From the NCBI RefSeq assembly GCF_000364705.1, contig NZ_AQOH01000126.1, positions 1 through 41,134 of the forward strand: 41,134 nt of DNA, in the 5' to 3' direction. The stretch's first letter is position 1. Every line of letters starts with the position of its first letter. Source of the stretch: Pseudomonas fuscovaginae SE-1 (GTDB lineage Bacteria > Pseudomonadota > Gammaproteobacteria > Pseudomonadales > Pseudomonadaceae). Position numbers and translations under genes: made by a program. Positions 1 to 7,790 of this stretch are shown here, one piece after another. The notes under the pieces are model-generated. The model worked only from the letters and a program-made list of their open reading frames with translations. It did not search any database and had not been told where the DNA came from.

Positions 1-255
1 GTAGGGAATGCCATCGAGCGGGCCCAGGGTCTCGCCGCGCGCCCGGCGTGCGTCGGAAGCCCGCGCCTCGTCGAGCGCATCCGGGTTGCGCACCACCACG
101 GCGTTGAGCGCGGTGGGCGTGTCGGCGCCATCGTAGGCGTCGATCCGGGCCAGATAGGCCTCGACCAACTGCACGGCGGTGGTTCTGCCGGATTCAAGGG
201 CATCGCGCAGCTCGGCGATGGAGCGTTCGGTCACTTCGATCATGGTGTATGCCAT
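1..255 (-). CDS. Amidase signature family protein, N-terminal part (cut by window edge)
   Basis: The minus strand is open from an ATG at 255 to the left edge, giving 85 residues. The translation begins MAYTMIEVTERSIAEL and ends at GPLDGIPY. The order of a helical N-terminus with E-A-Y-L-A-R-I-D, then L-N-A-V, then G-P-L-x-G-I-P is typical of amidase signature hydrolases (GatA/AtzF type) just ahead of the catalytic Lys. The catalytic Ser-cisSer-Lys region lies outside the window, so the substrate cannot be named. An alternative start is the ATG at 243; neither start has a clear ribosome binding site. It follows the DUF4198 gene on the same strand after 325 bp, so it is probably a separate unit. 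Confidence 0.8.
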   Translation of the reverse strand, partial: MAYTMIEVTERSIAELRDALESGRTTAVQLVEAYLARIDAYDGADTPTALNAVVVRNPDALDEARASDARRARGETLGPLDGIPY

Positions 256-580
256 TTGTTTTTTATAGAGAGATCCGCCGCGGGTCTGGAGACGATTGCC
301 CATGGGCATGGGTGGGCTGCCAGAAGCGGACCTGCGCCCCGGCAGCGCCCTGCCTCCCAGGCCTGGCCGTTCGCAGGCAGAATAAGTGCATGGCGTCGGG
401 GACGACATTGGCAAGGCCGAAAGGTGACATTTCAGCGGTGCAAGCTTTCGGTGGTGCCGGGCGGGAAGGCGGCCTTGCCTGCCCGGCAGTCGCCTGGCTG
501 CGATCAGGTGCCGGACACGCCGCCATGGCAGGGCGGCGGGAGGTTCTCCAGGGCGGGCATCGGTTCAGCCTTGGCACGGC
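256..580. other. Intergenic gap, no gene recognised
   Basis: This 325-bp stretch lies between the end of the DUF4198 gene and the start of the amidase gene, both on the minus strand. Open frames cross it on both strands, but their translations are rich in Pro, Arg and Ala and resemble no family I know. A small GC-rich hairpin (GCCGCC at 519-524 with GGCGGC at 532-537) could end the upstream transcript, but it has no T-run. The AT-rich stretch just before the amidase start (about 255-270) may be part of a promoter. Confidence 0.4.
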
Positions 581-1303
581 TCATTCATGGTGTTCCTCGC
601 CAAGGAACGTCAACGAGGCGAACAGACTCTCCTTGGCCACCGGTCCGTCGTGGGGCCTTGTCAGCGTGGCTTTTGCCGCGATGACGTTCAGGCCCTCGTT
701 GCGGACCTTGATGCGGGCGCGGCCGGCCTCGTCGGTCTTGCCGCCGATTTCATCAGGCGCGCCGCGAAAATCCGTATACAGTTCGATGCCCGCAGCGGGC
801 TTGCCATCGACCAGCACCTGCACGTCCAGTTCATTGCCCGGGCCGACCGTCAGCGGATCGGTTTGCGGAATGATCACCAACCGCAGCATGTCCAGTTTGG
901 GCAACCGGGCGCCTGGCTGATTGATGGCCAGGCTGTACTTGAGCGCATGGGTCGAGTCGATGGCGTTGGGCACCTGGGTGCGGTCCTTGTTCACCCATCG
1001 CTGATCCGGGGTCTGCGACCAGGGGCCGTTGTCCAGCACCACCGCCATGACCGCCGCCGGCTTGAGCGGTTGCAGCCGGGCATGGTCGGGCAGGCGCGCC
1101 ACGGTCACCGGAATCATCTTGCCGGCAGTGTCGAAGGCCCAGGCACGCTTGACCTTCTGGCCCTGGAAGGCATCGTCTTCCGCGCCGTGCCCGTAGACGA
1201 CTTCGATATTGCCCCGACGCTGTTCGGTCCATAGACCGTGGGCGCTCACGTGGGGGGCGGTGAGCAGTGCCAGGACGGCGACAAGTTTGAGTGGCAATTG
1301 CAT
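581..1303 (-). CDS. DUF4198 periplasmic protein, probably linked to metal uptake
   Basis: 240 residues with a classic Sec signal peptide (MQLPLKLVAVLALL...VSA). Predicted cleavage after VSA would leave His as the first mature residue (HGLW). The body matches the DUF4198 pattern: an early Y-G-H-G, a central all-beta region, and a carboxypeptidase-regulatory-like segment near residues 150-200 (DVQVLVDGKPAAGIELYTD). DUF4198 proteins include the NikK component of nickel transporters and are often found beside TonB receptors. It starts 15 bp after the TonB receptor gene on the same strand, so the two are almost certainly co-transcribed. A role in handling a metal or metallophore in the periplasm is inferred from the neighbour; the ligand is unknown. 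Confidence 0.75.
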   Translation of the reverse strand: MQLPLKLVAVLALLTAPHVSAHGLWTEQRRGNIEVVYGHGAEDDAFQGQKVKRAWAFDTAGKMIPVTVARLPDHARLQPLKPAAVMAVVLDNGPWSQTPDQRWVNKDRTQVPNAIDSTHALKYSLAINQPGARLPKLDMLRLVIIPQTDPLTVGPGNELDVQVLVDGKPAAGIELYTDFRGAPDEIGGKTDEAGRARIKVRNEGLNVIAAKATLTRPHDGPVAKESLFASLTFLGEEHHE

Positions 1304-1318
1304 GGTGAGTCCTTTCTG

Positions 1319-3409
1319 TCAGAGGTTGAGGGTGAGGCTGAGACTGAAGTTGCGCGGTTCGCCAGGCATTACCCAGGTGCTGTTGTAGGCGCGCTCGTAG
1401 TAATGGCGATCGAACAGGTTGTTCAGGTTCAGGCCGAGGGTGAGCTGTTCGCTGGCCTTGTAGTGCGCCAGCAGGTCGACGGTGCTGTACGCGGGCAGGG
1501 TGAAGCGGCTCCCGGCCTGGCCGGAGCGTTCGCCGACGTAATTGAAGGCGGCGCCGATGTCCGAGCCATGCAGGAGGCCGTCCTGGAATTCGTAGACGCC
1601 CAGGAGGCTGCCGCTGTGCCGTGGGATGCCGAGCAGGTCGCTGCCTTTGGGGACGGCGGTGTCGCCCTGGGTGACTTCGGCGTCGATGTAGGCATAGGCG
1701 CCGATCACCCGCACGGCATCGCTGACCTGGCCGCTGAACTGCAGGTCCAGCCCCTGGCTGCGGGCCTTGCCGGCGGCGACGCTTTCACCCGTGGCATCGG
1801 TGGTGACGACGTTTTCCTTGTCGATCCGGAACAGCGCGACCGTGGCACCGATACGGCTGTCGAACAGATCGAGCTTGAGCCCCGTTTCATAACCCAGGCC
1901 TTTCTCCGGCTGGTACACCTGGCCCTGGGTGCCGATGGCGTTGGGCTTGAAGGAGGTCGAGGCATTGGCGAAGACACCGACCTGCGGGGTGAGCTGGTAG
2001 AGCAGGCCGGCGCGTGGCGTGGCCACGTCCTTCTCCTGGCTGTTGCTGACGGCCGTCGCGCGGTTCAGCGAGGTCTGCCTGATCCGCTCCAGGCGTACGC
2101 CCACCAGGCCGCGCAGGCGGTCGGTGAAGGCAATCTGGTCCTGCAGGTTGAGGGCGTAGCTTTCGGTGCGCTCGAAAAAGTCGTTTGGCCGGGTCAGGGC
2201 CGGCTTGGGCTGGCCGTAGACGGGATTGTGGATATCCAGGCCATAGCTCAGCAGCGTGGCGCTCTGGGGATACTTCTGGCTGTTGCGGTAGTTTTCGTAC
2301 TCCAGGCCGGTCAGGGTCTGGTGCTGCCATCCGGCCCAGTCGAAGGTGCCATGCAGCTCGGCCTGGGTGATGTTGTCATTCCATTCGAAATCGCGTTCGC
2401 GGTAGAAACGGGTGAGGGTGGTGCCGACCAGCGCCTGCGGTTCGGAACTTGCGCCCTTGAGCGTGCCCTGGGTGTAGTGGTTGGCCAGGCGCAGCTTCCA
2501 GTCATCGTTCAGGTAGTGCTCGAGGGCCAGGTCGAGGGTCTGGTTATCGTTGCGGATCTGCCCGTCGTTCGGTTCCCCCATGAACGTCGAACGCCCGACC
2601 GAACCCAGCTCACCGTTGACGGCTGGAATGCCGCGGTCGAACACCGCTTCGGTGCTGGAGAATTCGCTGTCGAGCATCAGCCGGGTATCCGGCGAGAGCT
2701 GCCAGCTCAGTGACGGGCTGACGATGCGACGTTCGCTGTCGACATGGTCGCGGAAGCTGCCGTTGTCCTCCACCGCCATGTTGACCCGCCCCAGCAGTTG
2801 GCCTTCGCTGTCGAGTGGCGAGTTGAGGTCGAGACTGCTGCGGTAGCGGTCCCAGGAGCCCGCGCTGATGCTCAGGGTGCTGAAGGCTTCGGCCTGTGGG
2901 CGTTTGCTCACGATATTCACCAGGCCGCCGGGATCGCCGCGCCCGTAGAGGCTGGCGGCGGGGCCCTTGAGCACTTCGATGCGCTCGATGCCGGAGGTGT
3001 CGGGGGCGCTGTAGCTGCCGCGGTTGATGGCGAATCCGTTCCTGTACAGTTCGCCGGTGGTGAAGCCGCGCACGCTGTAGTTGAGGAAGGTCAGTCCCCC
3101 GAAATTGTTCTGTCGCGAAACCCCGCCGGCAAAGTCCAGCGCACGGTCGATACGGGTCGTATTGAGGTCCCTGATCACCTGGGCCGGCACCACGTCGATG
3201 CTCTGTGGGGTGTCGCGCAGGTCGCTGTCGGTGCGGGTTGCGGTGGCCGAGCGGGTGGCTCGATAGCCCCGCACGGGGCCCTCGGCGCGTTCTTCGACGT
3301 ACGAGTCGGTGATGGTGATGTCTTCCAGCATCAGGGTGGGGGCTGCTGATACCGGTTGCCCGAGAAGTCCGAGGGTGAAGCCTGCCAGCAGCGGTGCGCG
3401 TTGTCTCAA
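1319..3409 (-). CDS. TonB-dependent siderophore/metallophore receptor
   Basis: An outer-membrane beta-barrel receptor of 696 residues. The open frame extends to an ATG at 3466, but I choose the TTG at 3409: it is preceded by GGAG with 8-nt spacing and gives a proper signal peptide (LRQRAPLLAGFTLGLL...VSA), while the longer form puts ordinary promoter DNA into the protein. The plug domain follows (SDLRDTPQSIDVVPAQVI, later GIERIEVLKGPAASLYGRGDPGGLVN), then the 22-strand barrel. No N-terminal STN signalling domain is seen. The C-terminal strand ends FSLSLTLNL with no terminal aromatic residue. The plug resembles the TonB-siderophore receptor class (FhuE/FpvA-like). A Zur-like box upstream and a DUF4198 gene downstream suggest that the cargo may be zinc or another divalent metal complex rather than ferric iron. 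Confidence 0.85.
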   Translation of the reverse strand: MRQRAPLLAGFTLGLLGQPVSAAPTLMLEDITITDSYVEERAEGPVRGYRATRSATATRTDSDLRDTPQSIDVVPAQVIRDLNTTRIDRALDFAGGVSRQNNFGGLTFLNYSVRGFTTGELYRNGFAINRGSYSAPDTSGIERIEVLKGPAASLYGRGDPGGLVNIVSKRPQAEAFSTLSISAGSWDRYRSSLDLNSPLDSEGQLLGRVNMAVEDNGSFRDHVDSERRIVSPSLSWQLSPDTRLMLDSEFSSTEAVFDRGIPAVNGELGSVGRSTFMGEPNDGQIRNDNQTLDLALEHYLNDDWKLRLANHYTQGTLKGASSEPQALVGTTLTRFYRERDFEWNDNITQAELHGTFDWAGWQHQTLTGLEYENYRNSQKYPQSATLLSYGLDIHNPVYGQPKPALTRPNDFFERTESYALNLQDQIAFTDRLRGLVGVRLERIRQTSLNRATAVSNSQEKDVATPRAGLLYQLTPQVGVFANASTSFKPNAIGTQGQVYQPEKGLGYETGLKLDLFDSRIGATVALFRIDKENVVTTDATGESVAAGKARSQGLDLQFSGQVSDAVRVIGAYAYIDAEVTQGDTAVPKGSDLLGIPRHSGSLLGVYEFQDGLLHGSDIGAAFNYVGERSGQAGSRFTLPAYSTVDLLAHYKASEQLTLGLNLNNLFDRHYYERAYNSTWVMPGEPRNFSLSLTLNL

Positions 3410-3425
3410 GGTGAAATCTCCATTA

Positions 3426-3447
3426 ATTACGTAATAACATAACATTT
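3426..3447 (-). promoter_or_regulatory. Zur-like box upstream of the TonB receptor
   Basis: Read on the minus strand the segment starts AAATGTTATGTTATTAC. It can be laid over the gammaproteobacterial Zur consensus (AAATGTTATAATATAACATTT) with most positions matching in the left and central parts. The core GTTATGTTATTAC is an imperfect dyad. The box ends about 17 bp before the proposed TTG start, so it would lie in the promoter or leader. I compared it with the consensus from memory only. Confidence 0.45.
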
Positions 3448-3611
3448 TAATGCGAAGAGATTCCATGCCCGGGCTTGGGGGTGGCGACCCTGGCTGGAGG
3501 GCCAGGACTTGCGGGCAAGGGGTTGACGACCACCAGGCCAGCCAGCGTTCCTGCGCTGATGGCGTATCGGGCGATCCGGGGAAGCTGGGACCTATCCACT
3601 GGCATCGCCGA

Positions 3612-3625
3612 TGTAACCGGTTTCA
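3612..3625. promoter_or_regulatory. PtxS operator upstream of the gluconate dehydrogenase operon
   Basis: TGTAACCGGTTTCA differs by one base from the PtxS palindrome TGAAACCGGTTTCA, which occurs perfectly twice further on (7741 and 8848). It lies about 120 bp before the first gluconate dehydrogenase gene. In P. putida, PtxS is known to bind such sites in both the gad and kgu promoters, so this places the periplasmic enzyme under 2-ketogluconate control. Confidence 0.85.
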
Positions 3626-3744
3626 AAGCCTCTGTAAAAACGCTAAATTAGTCGGCTGTACGCAGTTCCCCCCTTGAGCACGACCCACCATTCGAAAATA
3701 GAAGGCGCCGCTCCAAAGCCGCCCGAAGCCGATGAGGAATCACA

Positions 3745-4485
3745 ATGCCTGAGCATGCCCCCGATAACCCGCGCAGGGACTTCCTGCGCAAAACGCTGAC
3801 CCTGATCCCCGTCGTCACGGTGGCGAGCACGGGGCTGGGCTTTGGCGCCGGCCAACCGAGTGCGGCGCCCGCGCGCGAGCCTCGGGTCCCGGCGCCGGCG
3901 CCGCCCAGCCAATACCAGCCGACCTTTTTCAGCGCCGAAGAGTGGGCGTTCCTGCAGGCCGCGGTATCGCGCATCATCCCGGCCGACGAGCTCGGTCCAG
4001 GGGCACTGGAGGCGGGTGCCGCCGAGTTCATCGACCGGCAAATGAATACGCCCTACGCCACGGGTGCCCAGTGGTACATGCAGGGCCCGTTCAACGCCGA
4101 TGCCGCCCCGGAGCTGGGCTATCAGTTGCAACTCAGCCCGCAGCAGATCTACCGCCTGGGTATTGCGGCCGCGCAGGCCTGGTGCAAAACCACCACCGGG
4201 AAAAATTTTTCCGAGCAAGACAGCGCTACCCGAGACCATGTTCTCCGCAAGATCGAGTCCGGTGAGGCCGTATTCGAACAAGTGCCGGCCAAGGTGTTTT
4301 TCAGCCTGCTGGTGCAGAACACCCGTGAAGGGTTCTTCTGCGACCCGATCCACGGCGGCAACCGCGGCATGGTCGGCTGGACGCAGATCGGCTTCCCGGG
4401 CGCCCGGGCCGATTTCATGGACTGGGTCGAGCGCAACGAGCCTTACCCGTTCCCCGCCGTGTCGATTCGCGGCGAGAGGGCATAA
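3745..4485 (+). CDS. Gluconate 2-dehydrogenase, gamma subunit (subunit 3, Tat-exported)
   Basis: 246 residues. The small subunit of the membrane-bound, periplasm-facing FAD dehydrogenase that oxidises D-gluconate to 2-ketogluconate. The N-terminus carries a twin-arginine signal (R10-R11 in NPRRDFLRK), then a hydrophobic stretch and a Pro/Ala-rich linker to about residue 55. The conserved subunit-3 domain follows (FFSAEEWAFLQAAVSRIIPAD ... GFFCDPIHGGNRGMVGW). The flavoprotein encoded next has no signal of its own, so this subunit probably carries it through the Tat system. GAGG lies 7-11 bp before the ATG. It is the first gene of a three-gene operon; 3 bp separate it from the next gene. Confidence 0.92.
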   Translation: MPEHAPDNPRRDFLRKTLTLIPVVTVASTGLGFGAGQPSAAPAREPRVPAPAPPSQYQPTFFSAEEWAFLQAAVSRIIPADELGPGALEAGAAEFIDRQMNTPYATGAQWYMQGPFNADAAPELGYQLQLSPQQIYRLGIAAAQAWCKTTTGKNFSEQDSATRDHVLRKIESGEAVFEQVPAKVFFSLLVQNTREGFFCDPIHGGNRGMVGWTQIGFPGARADFMDWVERNEPYPFPAVSIRGERA

Positions 4486-4488
4486 CCC

Positions 4489-6273
4489 ATGGCCAATGCA
4501 ATGAAGAAGGTCGACGCGGTGATCGTCGGTTTCGGCTGGGCCGGTGCCATCATGGCCAAGGAACTCACCGAGGCCGGGTTGCAGGTGGTGGCGCTGGAGC
4601 GCGGACCGATGCAGGACACCTACCCGGAGGGCAGTTATCCGCAGGTCATCGATGAGCTGACCTACAGCGTGCGCAAGAAGTTGTTCGTCGATGTCTCGAA
4701 AGAGACGGTCACCATCCGCCACAGCGTCAACGACGTGGCGCTGCCCAATCGGCAACTGGGCGCCTTTCTGCCCGGCAAGGGCGTCGGCGGGGCGGGGCTG
4801 CACTGGTCCGGCGTGCATTTTCGGGTCGACCCGATCGAGCTGCGCCTGCGCAGTCATTACGAGGAACGTTATGGCAAGCGCTTCATTCCCGAGGGCATGA
4901 CCATCCAGGACTTCGGCGTCAGCTACGAGGAACTCGAGCCGTATTTCGATTTTGCGGAAAAGGTCTTCGGCACCTCGGGTCAGGCCTGGACCGTCAACGG
5001 TGAGGTGGTCGGCGAGGGCAAGGGCGGCAACCCCTACGCACCGGACCGCTCCAACCCGTTCCCGCTGCCCTCGCAGAAGAACGTGGTGTCGGCCCGGCTG
5101 TTCGAGCAGGCGGCCCACAACCTGGGCTACAAACCCTACAACCTGCCTTCGGCCAACACCTCCGGGCCTTACACCAACCCCTATGGCGCGCAGATGGGGC
5201 CGTGCAACTTCTGTGGATTCTGCAGTGGCTACGTGTGCTACATGTATTCCAAGGCCTCGCCGAACGTGAACATCCTGCCGGCGTTGCGCCAGGTGCCCAA
5301 CTTCGAGCTGCGGGCCAACGCCCATGTGCTGCGGGTCAACCTCGACGACAGCAAGCGCAAGGCCACCGGCGTGACCTACATCGATGCCCAGGGGCGCGAA
5401 GTCGAGCAGCCGGCGGACCTTGTGATTCTCGCCGCCTTCCAGTTCAACAACGTGCGCCTGATGCTGCTCTCCGGCATCGGCAAGCCTTACGACCCGATCA
5501 AGAACGAAGGGGTCGTGGGCCGCAACTTCGCCTACCAGAACATGGGCACGGTCAAGGCGTTCTTCGACAAGGACACCTACACCAACAACTTCATCGGCGC
5601 CGGCGGCAACGGCATCGCGATCGATGATTTCAACGCCGACAACTTCGACCACGGCCCCCATGGCTTCGTCGGTGGTTCGCCGATGTGGGTGAACCAGGCC
5701 GGCAGCCGGCCGATCGCCGGTATCGCCAACCCACCGGGTACGCCCGCCTGGGGCAGCGCCTGGAAGAAGGCCACCGCCGATTACTACACCCACCAGGTGT
5801 CGATGGACGCCCATGGCGCGCACCAGTCCTACCGCGGCAACTACCTGGACCTGGACCCGACCTACCGGGATGCCTACGGCCAGCCGCTGTTGCGCATGAC
5901 TTTCGACTGGCAGGAAAACGACATCAGGATGAACCAGTTCATGGTCGACAAGCTGAGCAGGATCGCCCAGGCAATGAATCCCCAATCCATTGCCATCCTC
6001 GGCAAGAAGGTCAAGGAGCACTTCAACACCGCCAGCTACCAGACCACTCACCTCAACGGTGGCGCGATCATGGGCAGCGACCCGAAGACCAGCGCCCTGA
6101 ACCGTTACCTGCAGAGCTGGGACGTGCACAACGTGTTCGTTCCGGGCGCCTCGGCATTTCCCCAGGGGCTGGGGTACAACCCGACCGGCCTGGTGGCCGC
6201 GCTGACCTACTGGTCGGCCCGGGCCATTCGCGAGCAGTACCTGAAAAATCCCGGCCCGCTGGTCCAGGCTTGA
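4489..6273 (+). CDS. Gluconate 2-dehydrogenase, GMC-family flavoprotein subunit
   Basis: 594 residues; the catalytic FAD subunit. The dinucleotide-binding motif G14-F-G16-W-A-G19 and the acidic end of the second strand (ALERGP) are clear. The GMC C-terminal domain shows HLNGGAIMGSD and then NPTGLVAALTYW. Between them lies a four-cysteine cluster, C239-x2-C242-x2-C245-x4-C250, a probable iron-sulfur site like the 3Fe-4S centre of related FAD glucose and fructose dehydrogenases, passing electrons to the cytochrome subunit. There is no signal peptide, in keeping with co-export with the gamma subunit. It is followed after 13 bp by the cytochrome gene. The substrate is assigned from the operon and the PtxS site; the sequence alone would also fit other 2-ketoacid-producing sugar-acid dehydrogenases. 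Confidence 0.92.
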   Translation: MANAMKKVDAVIVGFGWAGAIMAKELTEAGLQVVALERGPMQDTYPEGSYPQVIDELTYSVRKKLFVDVSKETVTIRHSVNDVALPNRQLGAFLPGKGVGGAGLHWSGVHFRVDPIELRLRSHYEERYGKRFIPEGMTIQDFGVSYEELEPYFDFAEKVFGTSGQAWTVNGEVVGEGKGGNPYAPDRSNPFPLPSQKNVVSARLFEQAAHNLGYKPYNLPSANTSGPYTNPYGAQMGPCNFCGFCSGYVCYMYSKASPNVNILPALRQVPNFELRANAHVLRVNLDDSKRKATGVTYIDAQGREVEQPADLVILAAFQFNNVRLMLLSGIGKPYDPIKNEGVVGRNFAYQNMGTVKAFFDKDTYTNNFIGAGGNGIAIDDFNADNFDHGPHGFVGGSPMWVNQAGSRPIAGIANPPGTPAWGSAWKKATADYYTHQVSMDAHGAHQSYRGNYLDLDPTYRDAYGQPLLRMTFDWQENDIRMNQFMVDKLSRIAQAMNPQSIAILGKKVKEHFNTASYQTTHLNGGAIMGSDPKTSALNRYLQSWDVHNVFVPGASAFPQGLGYNPTGLVAALTYWSARAIREQYLKNPGPLVQA

Positions 6274-6286
6274 GGAGCGAGAGAAC

Positions 6287-7588
6287 ATGAAGAGACTGTT
6301 GATCGCCACCCTCCTGCTCAGTGCCAGTGCAACCGCGCAGGCTGCCGAATCCGACGAGGCGCTGGTCAAGCGCGGCGAGTACCTGGCCCGTGCCGGCGAC
6401 TGCGTCGCCTGCCACACCGCCAAGGGCGGCAAGCCGTTCGCCGGAGGCCTGGCGATGCCGACGCCGATCGGTACCCTGTACTCCACCAACATCACCCCGG
6501 ACGCCAGCGGCATTGGCCGCTACAGCTTCGAAGACTTCGACCGGGCGGTACGCAGGGGCATTGGCAAGGATGGCAGCACGCTGTACCCGGCCATGCCGTA
6601 TCCGTCCTATGCGCGGGTCAATGAGGAGGACATGAAGGCGCTCTACGCCTATTTCATCAAGGGTGTCGAACCCGTTGCGCAGCCGAACCGGGCCACCGAT
6701 ATTCCCTGGCCGCTGAGCATGCGTTGGCCGCTGGCGATCTGGCGTGGCCTGTTCGCACCGGAGGCCAAGGCCTGGGTCGCTCCCGCCAACGCCGATCCGG
6801 TCGTCAGCCGGGGGGGCTATCTGGTCGAGGGCCTGGGGCACTGTGGCGCCTGCCATACCCCGCGGGCCTTGACCATGCAGGAAAAGGCCCTCGACCCGCA
6901 GGGCGGCGAGCAGTTCCTGGCCGGCAGCGCGCCACTCGAGGGCTGGATTGCCAAGAACCTGCGCGGTGACCACAAGGATGGCCTGGGCAGTTGGAGCGAA
7001 GAGCAACTGGTGCAGTTCCTCAAGACCGGTCGCAGTGAGCGCAGCGCGGTGTTCGGCGGCATGAGCGACGTGGTCGAGCACAGCCTGCAATACCTGACCG
7101 ATGCCGACCTGACCGCCATGGCCCGCTACCTGAAGACGCTGCCACCGAGCCAGGCGGACGACCAGCCCCACGTCTACGACAAGCAGGTCGCGGACGCCTT
7201 GTGGAAGGGCGATGACAGCCAGCCGGGGGCGTCGGTCTACATCGACAACTGCGCGGCCTGCCACCGCACCGACGGCCATGGCTACACCCGGTTCTTCCCG
7301 GCGTTGGCCGGCAACCCGGTGGTGCAGACCCAGGATCCGACCTCGCTCATCCATGTGGTGCTGGCGGGCGGGACCGTTCCGGCGACGCACGCGGCGCCAT
7401 CGAACATCAGCATGCCGGCCTTCGGCTGGCGGCTGAGCGACCAGGAGGTGGCCGAGGTGGTCAGCTTCATCCGTACCAGTTGGGGCAACCAGGGGAGTAC
7501 CGTGACGGCTGGCGACGTGGCCCGGCTGCGCACGCCTGAAACGGACAAGACCTCGGGCAGCGACACGAGGAATGCCATTCGCGACTAG
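6287..7588 (+). CDS. Gluconate 2-dehydrogenase, triheme cytochrome c subunit
   Basis: 433 residues with a Sec signal peptide (MKRLLIATLLLSASATAQA). Three haem c sites are visible: C39-V-A-C42-H43, C186-G-A-C-H190 and C322-A-A-C-H326, the three-domain layout of the cytochrome subunit of membrane FAD dehydrogenases. It takes electrons from the flavoprotein and hands them to the ubiquinone pool or the terminal oxidase. There is no long C-terminal hydrophobic segment; about 30 polar residues follow the last domain. It is the last gene of the operon, closed by a strong hairpin at 7595-7628. Confidence 0.92.
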   Translation: MKRLLIATLLLSASATAQAAESDEALVKRGEYLARAGDCVACHTAKGGKPFAGGLAMPTPIGTLYSTNITPDASGIGRYSFEDFDRAVRRGIGKDGSTLYPAMPYPSYARVNEEDMKALYAYFIKGVEPVAQPNRATDIPWPLSMRWPLAIWRGLFAPEAKAWVAPANADPVVSRGGYLVEGLGHCGACHTPRALTMQEKALDPQGGEQFLAGSAPLEGWIAKNLRGDHKDGLGSWSEEQLVQFLKTGRSERSAVFGGMSDVVEHSLQYLTDADLTAMARYLKTLPPSQADDQPHVYDKQVADALWKGDDSQPGASVYIDNCAACHRTDGHGYTRFFPALAGNPVVQTQDPTSLIHVVLAGGTVPATHAAPSNISMPAFGWRLSDQEVAEVVSFIRTSWGNQGSTVTAGDVARLRTPETDKTSGSDTRNAIRD

Positions 7589-7594
7589 CGGGGC

Positions 7595-7628
7595 CCCAGG
7601 CCGGTTGGCGTCATGGGGCCGGCCTGGG
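7595..7628 (+). terminator. Hairpin terminator of the gluconate dehydrogenase operon
   Basis: CCCAGGCCGG (7595-7604) pairs perfectly with CCGGCCTGGG (7619-7628), a 10-bp stem with a 14-nt loop, starting 7 bp after the cytochrome stop codon and followed by a short TTT. The T-run is weak, so termination may be partial. Confidence 0.6.
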
Positions 7629-7740
7629 TTTGCGCAGCGATTCCTGAAGCATCCGAGCGAAGACCGGTGGCTGGTTGTCGGCGAATGTTTGTTAACATCC
7701 GACGAACGGTAGATGACGTTTGGCGCCGGTTTTGATGTAT

Positions 7741-7754
7741 TGAAACCGGTTTCA
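7741..7754. promoter_or_regulatory. PtxS operator upstream of ptxS
   Basis: This is the perfect palindrome TGAAACCGGTTTCA, 36 bp before the ptxS start. A further CCGGTTT at 7726-7732 pairs with AAACCGG at 7743-7749 across a 10-bp spacer, so an extra half-site may exist. The site implies that PtxS represses its own gene and releases the DNA when 2-ketogluconate binds, as shown in P. putida and P. aeruginosa. Confidence 0.92.
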
Positions 7755-7790
7755 TTCATCGTCTCGCACAACAATCACAAGAGACCTTCG

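Noticed and set aside
3643..6513. A 956-residue minus-strand open frame
   Set aside because: It is antisense to the gluconate dehydrogenase genes, with a low-complexity translation typical of high-GC shadows.
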